64,000 bases of DNA from Streptomyces antarcticus. Lineage in GTDB: Bacteria; Actinomycetota; Actinomycetes; Streptomycetales; Streptomycetaceae. Each line of letters starts with the position of its first letter. Position 1 is the stretch's first letter. Positions 1-9,000 of the stretch are shown here, one piece after another. The translations under genes and the position numbers were made by a program. Under the pieces are notes generated by a model that was not told the DNA's origin, did no database searches, and worked only from the letters and a program-made list of their open reading frames with translations. The stretch is from contig NZ_JAPNLM010000004.1 in the NCBI RefSeq assembly GCF_026627255.1, forward strand, positions 352,748 to 416,747, read 5' to 3'.

Positions 1-1
1 C

Positions 2-1369
2 GCCACCGCGGACACCGACGCGGCCGTCAGCGCCGCGCGCGCGGCCTTCGACGGCGGCGAATGGCCCGCCACGCCCGTCGCGGAGCGCGCCGAGCTGCTG
101 CGCCGCACCGCCGACCTCCTCCAGCGCGACCGCGAGCGCATCGGGCTGCTGGAGAGCCTGGACGCCGGAAAGACCCTCGAAGAGGGCCGCGTCGACGTGG
201 ACTGCGTCAGCGCCGCCTTCCGCTACTTCGCCGACCTCGTCACCGGCGAGAGCGCCGGGCGCGTGGTCGACGCCGGCTCCCCTGACATCCACAGCGTGGT
301 CGTCCACGAGCCCGTCGGCGTGTGCGCCCTCATCACCCCCTGGAACTACCCGCTGCTCCAGGCCAGCTGGAAGATCGCCCCGGCCCTCGCCGCGGGCAAC
401 ACCTTCGTCGTCAAGCCGAGCGAGATCACCCCGCTGACCACGGCCGCGCTCATCGAGCTGCTCGTCGAGGCCGGGCTTCCCGCCGGCGTCGCGAACCTGG
501 TCACCGGCCCCGGCGACCCGGTCGGCGCCCGCCTCGCCGCCCACCCCGACGTCGACCTCGTCTCCTTCACCGGCGGCCTCACCAGCGGTACGAAGGTCAT
601 GCGCGCCGCCGCCGACTCCGTCAAGAAGGTGGCCCTCGAACTCGGCGGGAAGAACCCCAACGTCGTCTTCGCCGACGCCTGCGCCACCGAGGAGGGCTTC
701 GACACGGCCGTCGACCAGGCCCTGAACGCCGCGTTCATCCACAGCGGCCAGGTGTGCTCGGCCGGATCCCGGCTCATCGTCGAGGAGTCGCTGCGCGAGC
801 GCTTCGTCGCCGAACTGGCCCGGCGCGCCGACCTCATCCGGCTCGGCCGCGGTACCGACCCGGGCGTCGAGTGCGGCCCGCTGGTCTCCGCCGGCCAGCT
901 CGCGCGGACCGAGGAGTACGTGGCCTCCGCCCTTTCCGAGGGCGCCGTGCTGCGCGCCGGCGGCGAACGGCCCGACGGCCCCGGCTACTTCTACCGGCCG
1001 ACCGTCCTCGACGGCTGCCACCGCCTGATGCGCGTCGTACGGGAAGAGGTCTTCGGGCCGGTCCTCACCGTCGAGACCTTCCGCACCGAGGACGAGGCCG
1101 TCGCGCTCGCCAACGACACCGAGTACGGGCTCGCCGGCGCGGTGTGGACCGCCGACCAGGGACGGGCCCGCCGCGTGGCCGGCCGGCTGCGCCACGGCAC
1201 CGTCTGGATCAACGACTTCCACCCCTACCTGCCGCAGGCCGAGTGGGGCGGCTTCGGAAAGTCCGGCATCGGCCGCGAACTCGGGCCGGCGGGCCTGGCC
1301 GAGTACCGCGAGGCCAAGCACGTGTACCAGAACCTCGCTCCGCGCCCCGTGCGCTGGTTCGCGGGCTGA
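2..1369 (+). CDS. betB: Betaine aldehyde dehydrogenase (partial, 5' end outside window)
   Basis: NAD(P)-dependent aldehyde dehydrogenase, probably oxidising betaine aldehyde to glycine betaine. The reading frame is open from base 2 with no start codon, so the N-terminus lies before the window. Visible family marks are the PWNYP motif, the FTGG turn of the Rossmann fold, the general-base motif ELGGKNP, the catalytic cysteine in SGQVCSAGSR and the EEVFGP motif. The C-terminus is complete, with a usual ALDH tail. The stop is 14 bp before the choline oxidase gene, and betaine transport genes follow, which supports the substrate assignment. ALDH substrate specificity cannot be read from sequence alone, so another aldehyde is possible. 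Confidence 0.85.
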   Translation, partial: ATADTDAAVSAARAAFDGGEWPATPVAERAELLRRTADLLQRDRERIGLLESLDAGKTLEEGRVDVDCVSAAFRYFADLVTGESAGRVVDAGSPDIHSVVVHEPVGVCALITPWNYPLLQASWKIAPALAAGNTFVVKPSEITPLTTAALIELLVEAGLPAGVANLVTGPGDPVGARLAAHPDVDLVSFTGGLTSGTKVMRAAADSVKKVALELGGKNPNVVFADACATEEGFDTAVDQALNAAFIHSGQVCSAGSRLIVEESLRERFVAELARRADLIRLGRGTDPGVECGPLVSAGQLARTEEYVASALSEGAVLRAGGERPDGPGYFYRPTVLDGCHRLMRVVREEVFGPVLTVETFRTEDEAVALANDTEYGLAGAVWTADQGRARRVAGRLRHGTVWINDFHPYLPQAEWGGFGKSGIGRELGPAGLAEYREAKHVYQNLAPRPVRWFAG

Positions 1370-1383
1370 GGGAGAGGACCCAC

Positions 1384-3002
1384 ATGACCACGCGATCGCA
1401 CACCCCCACCACCCCCGTTACCACCCCCACCCCCGTCACCACCCCCACCACCACGACCGCCGCGCACCGCGTCGGCGGGACCGTGGAGCAGGAGTACGAC
1501 TACGTCGTCGTCGGCGGCGGAACCGCCGGCTCGGTGATCGCCTCCCGCCTCACGGAGGACCCGGACGTCACGGTCGCCGTCATCGAGGGCGGCCCCAGCG
1601 ATGTCGACCGCCCCGACGTCCTGACGCTCCGCCGCTGGATGGGCCTGCTCGGCGGCGAGCTCGACTACGACTACCCCACCACCGAGCAGCCGCGCGGCAA
1701 CTCCAACATCCGGCACAGCCGGGCCCGCGTGCTCGGCGGGTGCTCCTCGCACAACACCCTCATCGCGTTCAAGCCGCTGCCGTCCGACTGGGACGAGTGG
1801 TCCGCCGCGGGCGCCGAGGGGTGGCACGCGGCCGCCATGGCCCCGTACTTCGACCGGCTCTTGAACAACATCGTTCCCGTCGGCGAGGACGACCGCAACG
1901 CCATCGCCCGCGACTTCGTGGACGCGGCGCGGACGGCGCTGGGCGTGCCGCTCGTCGAGGGCTTCAACCGCAAGCCCTTCCACGAGGGCGCCGGATTCTT
2001 CGACCTCGCCTACCACCCGGAGACCAACAAGCGCTCGTCCGCCTCGGTGGCGTACCTGCACCCGGTGATGGACGCCCGGCCGAACCTGCGGCTGCTCCTG
2101 GAGACCTGGGCGTACCGCCTGGAGCTGGACGGAACCCGGGCCCGGGGCGTACGGGTACGCGCCGCGGACGGCACGGAGTCGCTGATCACCGCCCGCCGCG
2201 AGGTGCTGGTGTGCGCCGGCGCCGTCGACACCCCGCGCCTGTTGCTGCACTCCGGCATCGGACCGCGCGGGGCCCTGGAGGCCCTTGGCATACCCGTCGT
2301 CCACGACCTGCCCGGCGTGGGGGAGAACCTCCTCGACCACCCGGAGTCGGTCATCGTCTGGGAGACCGACGGACCCATCCCGGAGAACTCGGCGATGGAC
2401 AGCGATGCCGGACTGTTCGTCCGGCGCGACCCCGAATCGCCGGGGCCCGACCTGATGTTCCACTTCTACCAGATCCCCTTCACCGACAACCCCGAGCGCC
2501 TCGGCTACGAACGCCCCGCGCACGGAGTCTCGTTGACCCCGAACATCCCCAAGCCCCGCAGCCGCGGACGCCTCTACCTGACGAGCCCCGATCCGGAGGT
2601 CAAGCCGGCCCTGGACTTCCGCTACTTCACGGACGAGGACGACTACGACGGCCGCACCCTGGTCGACGGCATCAAACTGGCCCGCGAGATCGCCGCGGCC
2701 GAGCCCCTGGCGGGCTGGCTGAAGCGGGAGGTCTGCCCCGGACCGGAGATCACCAGCGACGAGGCCCTGAGCACGTACGCCCGCTCCGTCGCGCACACCG
2801 TCTACCACCCGGCCGGCACCTGCAAGATGGGCGCCGCCGACGACGACGCCGCCGTCGTGGGTCCTGACCTCAAGGTCCGCGGCCTCGACGGCATCCGGAT
2901 CGCGGACGCTTCGGTCTTCCCGACGATGCCCGCGGTCAACCCGATGATCGGAGTTCTCATGGTGGGCGAAAAGGCTGCCGAGCTGCTGGGGGGCGAGAGC
3001 CG

Positions 3003-3006
<4 letters not shown>
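1384..3006 (+). CDS. betA: GMC oxidoreductase, choline dehydrogenase/oxidase type
   Basis: FAD-dependent GMC-family enzyme of 540 residues, likely oxidising choline to betaine aldehyde. After about 35 residues rich in Thr and Pro (repeated TTP/VTTP units, unusual for the family) comes the FAD-binding motif [10 protein letters not shown] near residue 41. It is followed by the GMC signature [11 protein letters not shown], the second signature around [16 protein letters not shown], and the C-terminal HPAGTCKMG active-site motif. ATG 1384 is chosen because GGGAGAGGA lies just upstream and the frame before it has no family homology. It is preceded by the aldehyde dehydrogenase and overlaps the transporter ATPase by 4 bp (GTGA), so the genes are translationally coupled. 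The pathway call rests on context. Confidence 0.85.
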
Positions 3007-4118
<1,112 letters not shown>

Positions 4119-4170
4119 TACGCCGACCGCCCTGCGCGCCCCCCGTCCCCGGCACGGGCAGGTGGTGCGG

Positions 4171-6336
4171 ATGACCGCCGCCACCCCCTCCGTGCGCGAC
4201 CCCCGCGACCCCAGCGACTCCGGCCGCCCCCAGGCCCCCGGAACCGGTCGCACCCGCCCGGACGCCCGCGACGAAGGCCGCGCCACCGCCGGCCGCCGCG
4301 ACACCCGCGAGGCCCGCGACACCCGTGAGGCCCGCGACACCCGGCCGGACGGTGACGGGCCGACCCGCCGCCACGCGTCCACCGGCCGTCCCGCGGCCGC
4401 CCGCGCCACCGCCTTGTTCAGCCACCGCGCCGCCCGCAAGCTCCTGCCGCTCGCCGTCGCCGCGGCGCTGCTGGTCCCGCTCGCCCTCGCCTTCCCCGGC
4501 GCCGGCAGCTGGCCCGCCCAGCTCGCCGTCGACCTGTCCGGCCCACTCGGCCGGGCGGGCGACTGGATCATCGACCACCGGGACAGCCACCCGCTGTTCC
4601 TGTACTTCTTCGGGCACGTCAGCAACGCCGTCGTGATCTGCGTCCGCGCCGTCTACACGGTGCTGCTCGCCGCCGGCTGGCTCGGCGTCACCGCCCTCGC
4701 CGGCCTGGTCGCCTGGCGCCTCGCCGGCATCCGCCTCGCCCTGACCTGCGTCGCCGCGTTCGCCGCCTGCGGACTGCTCGGGATGTGGGTCCCGACGATG
4801 CAGACCCTCGCCCTGATGGCCGTCGCCGTCACCGCGGCCGTCGCCGTCGGCGCCCTGCTCGGCCTCGCCGCCGGGCTGTCCCCGCGCACCGACCGCGCCC
4901 TGCGCCCCGTACTCGACACCATGCAGGTCCTGCCCGCCTTCGCCTACCTGCTCCCGATGGTGCTGGTCTTCGGCATCGGCGTGCCCGCCGCCGTCCTCGC
5001 CACCGTCGTCTACGCCGCCCCGCCGATGGCCCGCCTCACCGCGCTCGGGCTGCGCGACGCCGACGCGGGCGTCCTGGAGGCCTCCGCCTCGCTCGGCGCG
5101 ACCGGACGCCAGCGCCTGTTCAGCGCGCGGCTCCCGCTCGCCCGCCGACAGCTCCTGCTCGGCGTCAACCAGGCGATCATGACCGGGCTGTCCATGGCCG
5201 TCATCGCCTCCGTGATCGGCGCCGGCGGCCTCGGCGATCGCGTGTACCAGGCCCTCGCCTCCGTCGACGTGGGCGCGGCCCTCGCCGCCGGAATCCCCAT
5301 CGTGCTGCTCGCCGTCGTCCTCGACCGCACCGCCGACGCGGCCGGCAACCGGCTCGGCGCCACCCCCGACCCCGCCCGCGAGAAGCACCTGCTACGCCGG
5401 GTGTTCGGCGGCTGGTACGGGCGCCTGCTCACCGTGCTGGCGGCCGTCGCCGCCGCCGTCGCCGGCCGCATCGCCGACACCTCCCTGTGGCCCGAGTCGT
5501 GGACCGTGCCCATCGCCGAGCCCGTCAACCGGGCCGTCGCCTGGATGACCGCCCACCTGTACTCCGGAGTGCCCGTCGTCGGCGGCACCGCCGACTGGTC
5601 GGCCCGCTTCACCGGCTGGGTCCTCGACCCGCTGCGCACCGGGCTCCAGGCCGCCCCCTGGTGGACCCTGCTGCTCCTCGCCGGAGCCGTCGCCCTCCTG
5701 GTGGGCACCTGGCGGACCGCGCTCACCGCGGTCCTCGCCCTCGCCGCCATCGGCGTGCTCGGCGTCTGGGAACCCTCCCTCGACACCCTCTCGCAGGTCC
5801 TGGCCGCCGTCGCCGTCACCCTGGTCCTCGGCTTCGCCATCGCCGTCGGCGCCGCCCGCAGCGCCCGCGCCCAGCGGCTGCTGCGCCCGGTGCTCGACGT
5901 CTGCCAGACCATGCCTCAGTTCGTCTACCTCATCCCCGTGGTCGCCCTGTTCGGCGTCGGCCGCGCCCCGGCCGCGGCCGCGGCCGTCGTGTACGCGCTG
6001 CCCGCGGTCGTCCGCATCACCACACAGGGCCTCAGCGAGGTGAACCCCGCCGCCATGGAAGCGGCCCGCTCCCTCGGCGCGACCCGCTCGCAGCAGCTGT
6101 GGCAGGTCCAACTGCCGCTGGCGCGCCCGGCGCTGCTCCTCGCCGTCAACCAGGCGGTCGTCCTGGTCCTCGCCGTCGTCATCATCGGCGGCCTGGTCGG
6201 CGGTGGCGCGCTCGGCTACGACGTCGTCCTCGGCCTCGCCCAGGGGGATCTGGCCACCGGCCTGGTGGCCGGCGCCGCGATCGTATGCCTCGGCCTGCTG
6301 CTCGACCGCGTCACCCAGCCCGCGAAGGAGGCCTGA
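4171..6336 (+). CDS. proW: Glycine betaine ABC transporter permease, two fused permease domains
   Basis: Integral membrane permease of about 721 residues, roughly twice the size of a normal ProW. Two homologous BPD_transp_1 units are visible. Each has a helix bundle, a conserved QVLPAFAYLLP- or QTMPQFVYLIP-type segment, and an EAA loop (EASASLGATGRQR; EAARSLGATRSQQ). The first 80 residues are charged and carry repeated RDTREA units, probably cytoplasmic and disordered. Start: ATG 4171 after GGCAGG; GTG 4162 or 4165 are in-frame alternatives. The lipoprotein gene begins 1 base after the stop. A single chain carrying both permease halves would replace a ProW homodimer. Confidence 0.85.
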   Translation: MTAATPSVRDPRDPSDSGRPQAPGTGRTRPDARDEGRATAGRRDTREARDTREARDTRPDGDGPTRRHASTGRPAAARATALFSHRAARKLLPLAVAAALLVPLALAFPGAGSWPAQLAVDLSGPLGRAGDWIIDHRDSHPLFLYFFGHVSNAVVICVRAVYTVLLAAGWLGVTALAGLVAWRLAGIRLALTCVAAFAACGLLGMWVPTMQTLALMAVAVTAAVAVGALLGLAAGLSPRTDRALRPVLDTMQVLPAFAYLLPMVLVFGIGVPAAVLATVVYAAPPMARLTALGLRDADAGVLEASASLGATGRQRLFSARLPLARRQLLLGVNQAIMTGLSMAVIASVIGAGGLGDRVYQALASVDVGAALAAGIPIVLLAVVLDRTADAAGNRLGATPDPAREKHLLRRVFGGWYGRLLTVLAAVAAAVAGRIADTSLWPESWTVPIAEPVNRAVAWMTAHLYSGVPVVGGTADWSARFTGWVLDPLRTGLQAAPWWTLLLLAGAVALLVGTWRTALTAVLALAAIGVLGVWEPSLDTLSQVLAAVAVTLVLGFAIAVGAARSARAQRLLRPVLDVCQTMPQFVYLIPVVALFGVGRAPAAAAAVVYALPAVVRITTQGLSEVNPAAMEAARSLGATRSQQLWQVQLPLARPALLLAVNQAVVLVLAVVIIGGLVGGGALGYDVVLGLAQGDLATGLVAGAAIVCLGLLLDRVTQPAKEA

Positions 6337-6337
6337 C

Positions 6338-7339
6338 ATGCCCGCCCGACCCCCGCGCACCGTCCGACCCCCGCGCACCAACCGGCGTCGGCGTCTCGCC
6401 GCCGCGCTCGCCGCCACGACCGGCCTCGCCGTCCTCAGCGCTTGCGGCGCGGCCGACATGACCCGCCAGTCCTCCCCGTACGCCGCCGCCCAGGGCGCCA
6501 AGACCGTCACGCTCTCCGTGCAGTCCTGGGTCGGCGCCCAGGCGAACACCGCCGTGGCCTCCTACCTGCTCGAACACGAGCTGGGCTACCGCGTCGACAC
6601 CGTCCAGGTGGACGAGGTGCCCGCGTGGGACGCCCTCAGCCAGGGCCGCGTCGACGCGATCCTGGAGGACTGGGGCCACCCCGAGCAGGAGGACCGGTAC
6701 GTCAAGGGGAAGAAGACCATCACCCCCGGCGGGGACCTCGGCGTGACCGGCCACATCGGCTGGTTCGTGCCGACGTACTTCGCCGAGGAGCACCCCGACG
6801 TCACCGACTGGAAGAACCTCGACAAGTACGCCGACCAGATGCGCACGCCCGAGAGCCGCGGCAAGGGCCAGCTGATGGACGGCTCCCCGTCGTACGTCAC
6901 GAACGACAAGGCCCTGGTGAAGAACCTCGACCTGGACTACGAGGTCGTCTTCGCCGGGTCAGAGGCCGCCCAGATCACCCAGATCAAGCAGTTCGCCAAG
7001 GAGCGCAAGCCGTTCTTGACCTACTGGTACACCCCGCAGTGGCTGTTCGAGCGGGTCCCGATGACCGAGGTGAAGCTGCCCGAGTACAAGGAGGGCTGCG
7101 ACGCCGATCCGGAGAAGGTCGCCTGCGCCTATCCGCACACCCCGCTGCAGAAGTACCTGAACACGCGCTTCTCGGAGTCGGGCGGCAAGGCCGCCGCGTT
7201 CCTGAAGAAGTTCCACTGGGGCGTGGAGGAGCAGAACGAGGTGTCCCTGATGATCGCCGAGGAGAAGCTGCCGCCGGAGCAGGCGGCGAAGAAGTGGGTG
7301 GAGAACAACCGCGAGGTGTGGGAGCCGTGGGTCCGCTGA
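6338..7339 (+). CDS. proX: Glycine betaine ABC transporter substrate-binding lipoprotein
   Basis: Extracytoplasmic betaine receptor of 333 residues, OpuAC/ProX family. The N-terminus is Arg-rich, then has a hydrophobic stretch and the lipobox LSAC, so the protein is a lipoprotein with Cys at about residue 34. The mature part has the family patterns VDEVPAWDALSQGRVD, EDWGHPEQ and WYTPQW; the Trp residues would form the aromatic cage for the trimethylammonium group. ATG 6338 sits just after the permease stop, with GAAGGAGG upstream. It is the last gene of the operon and is followed by a strong hairpin. Confidence 0.9.
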   Translation: MPARPPRTVRPPRTNRRRRLAAALAATTGLAVLSACGAADMTRQSSPYAAAQGAKTVTLSVQSWVGAQANTAVASYLLEHELGYRVDTVQVDEVPAWDALSQGRVDAILEDWGHPEQEDRYVKGKKTITPGGDLGVTGHIGWFVPTYFAEEHPDVTDWKNLDKYADQMRTPESRGKGQLMDGSPSYVTNDKALVKNLDLDYEVVFAGSEAAQITQIKQFAKERKPFLTYWYTPQWLFERVPMTEVKLPEYKEGCDADPEKVACAYPHTPLQKYLNTRFSESGGKAAAFLKKFHWGVEEQNEVSLMIAEEKLPPEQAAKKWVENNREVWEPWVR

Positions 7340-7341
7340 CC

Positions 7342-7406
7342 CCGCCCCCCTCCCGGGCGTGATCCGTCGCCCCCGCCCCCTCCCGGGCGTGATCCGCCGC
7401 CCCGCC
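7342..7406. repeat. Two tandem copies of a ~31-bp GC-rich unit
   Basis: Directly after the lipoprotein gene a unit built on TCCCGGGCGTGATCCG occurs twice, with one T/C difference after the shared core. It lies between the stop codon and the hairpin at 7418. No function is evident; slipped-strand duplication is the simplest origin. Confidence 0.6.
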
Positions 7407-7417
7407 CCTGCCGGGCA

Positions 7418-7464
7418 CATGCCGAGGCCCCCGCACCCTGATCGGGTGCGGGGGCCTCGGCATG
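7418..7464. terminator. Perfect 21-bp hairpin, bidirectional terminator candidate
   Basis: Arms 7418-7438 and 7444-7464 are exactly complementary, with a 5-base loop TGATC. It stands between the convergent betaine operon (+) and the subtilisin gene (-). There is no U tract, which is common for streptomycete terminators. Confidence 0.8.
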
Positions 7465-7475
7465 TGGGGGAGGGG

Positions 7476-8690
7476 TTACTCGGCGGAGACCTTGAGCAGC
7501 TTGTTCGGGGTGCCGCTGCTCGGGTTGGTGATCTTCCCGGCGGTCGCGCCGGAGGTCAGCGCCTCGGCCACGTCGGCCGGCGACGCGCCCTTGTGCCCGG
7601 CCAGGTAGACGGCCGCGGCACCGACGACGTGGGGGGTCGCCATCGAGGTGCCGGAGATGGTCTTCGTACCGGTGTCGCTGTCGTTCCAGGCCGAGGTGAT
7701 GTCCGAGCCCGGGGCGTACAGGTCGACGATCGAGCCGAAGTTGGAGAACGAGGACTGCGAGTCGTCGGCCGCGCTGGAGGCCACCGTCACCGCCTCCGGA
7801 ACCCGCGACGGCGAACCCTGGCCGGCGTCGGAGGACTCGTTGCCCGCCGCGACACCGAAGGTGACGCCGGCGGCTATCGCCCGGCTGACCGCCTCGTCGA
7901 GCGCCTCGTCGGCGCCGCCGCCGAGGCTCATGTTGGCCACCGAGGGACCGCTGTGGTGCTGCGTGACCCAGTCGATGCCCGCGACGACCTGCTCGGTGCT
8001 GCCGGACCCGTTGTCGTCCAGCACCCGGACGGCGACGATCTTGGCCTTCTTGGCGACACCGTGGGACGTCCCCGCGATGGTTCCGGCGACGTGCGTGCCG
8101 TGGCCGTTGCCGTCGTCGGCGATCTCGTCGTTGTCGATGGCGTCGAAGCCGTGCTCGGCCCGGCCGCCGAAGTCCTTGTGACTGATCCGCACGCCGGTGT
8201 CGATGACGTACGCCGTCACGCCCTCACCCCCCGCGTCGGGGTAGGAGTACTTCTTGTCCGCTGCGGTCTCCTCCTGGTCGATGCGGTCCAGGCCCCACGA
8301 AGGAGGGTTCTCCTGCGTGGCGTTGATGGTGAACTTCTTGTTCTGGACGACCTTGCCCACGGTCGGATCGGCGGCCAGACGCTTGGCGTCCGTCTCCGAA
8401 AGCCCGGACGCGGAGAAGCCGTTGATGGCAGATGCGTATTCGCGCCGCACCTCGCCACCGTACTTTTTGGCAAGTGCCTTCTTGTCGGCCGACTTGTCGA
8501 GTATGACGATGTAACTGCCGCTCAGCGCACCGGGTGCGCCCAGTCCGTAGACCGTTCCCTCGGCCGGGGTCGCCGCACCGGCGAGAGGGGAGAGCAACAA
8601 GGTCACGCCGGCTGCCGTCGCGGCTCCCGTGACGACTGCCAGGACCCGAACTCCGCGCGAACGGGTGCGTGCGTGCTTGTGAGTTGACAT
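7476..8690 (-). CDS. Secreted subtilisin-like serine protease (peptidase S8) with I9 propeptide
   Basis: Extracellular protease precursor of 404 residues. A basic N-terminus and hydrophobic core give a Sec-type signal peptide ending near ALA-like residues at about 45. An inhibitor_I9 prodomain follows (YIVILDKS... to KVVQNKKF), then the S8 catalytic domain. The triad is visible: Asp in VIDTGVR (about residue 163), His in GHGTHVAGT (about 197) and Ser in GTSMATPH (about 349). The oxyanion Asn is in GVAAGNES. Start is ATG 8690, with GAGGAG upstream on the minus strand; longer in-frame starts lack a signal. The gene is monocistronic. The ending resembles proteinase K/aqualysin-type Streptomyces enzymes. 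Confidence 0.93.
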   Translation of the reverse strand: MSTHKHARTRSRGVRVLAVVTGAATAAGVTLLLSPLAGAATPAEGTVYGLGAPGALSGSYIVILDKSADKKALAKKYGGEVRREYASAINGFSASGLSETDAKRLAADPTVGKVVQNKKFTINATQENPPSWGLDRIDQEETAADKKYSYPDAGGEGVTAYVIDTGVRISHKDFGGRAEHGFDAIDNDEIADDGNGHGTHVAGTIAGTSHGVAKKAKIVAVRVLDDNGSGSTEQVVAGIDWVTQHHSGPSVANMSLGGGADEALDEAVSRAIAAGVTFGVAAGNESSDAGQGSPSRVPEAVTVASSAADDSQSSFSNFGSIVDLYAPGSDITSAWNDSDTGTKTISGTSMATPHVVGAAAVYLAGHKGASPADVAEALTSGATAGKITNPSSGTPNKLLKVSAE

Positions 8691-9000
8691 GTAGAGGGTT
8701 CTCCTCGTGTTTGACGTGTGGGGCGTCAAGCGTTGTCGCGCAAACCCTCCGGAGCCGAAAGATCTCCGGGAGTTGATCGAAACCATGGTCGATTCGCGGA
8801 GGTGATTCAAGGTCACTTCGGCCCAGGGAGATATTCAACAAGGTTTCTTAAAGGGAACTCCTCGTCCGCTCCCCGGAACGGCCACACTCTTCGAACCTTC
8901 TGCACGGGATGGACACTTCTCGTGTGCGTTCGCGAATGCCGCTCCCCGCCGGTCGTGGGATCCTGGAGCCGGGGACCGCGAGCGGGCGGGCGGAGCCGGC

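Noticed and set aside
1209..1454. Val/Gly-rich minus-strand frame at the start of the choline oxidase gene
   Set aside because: Reverse reading of the Thr/Pro codon repeat at the N-terminus of that gene.
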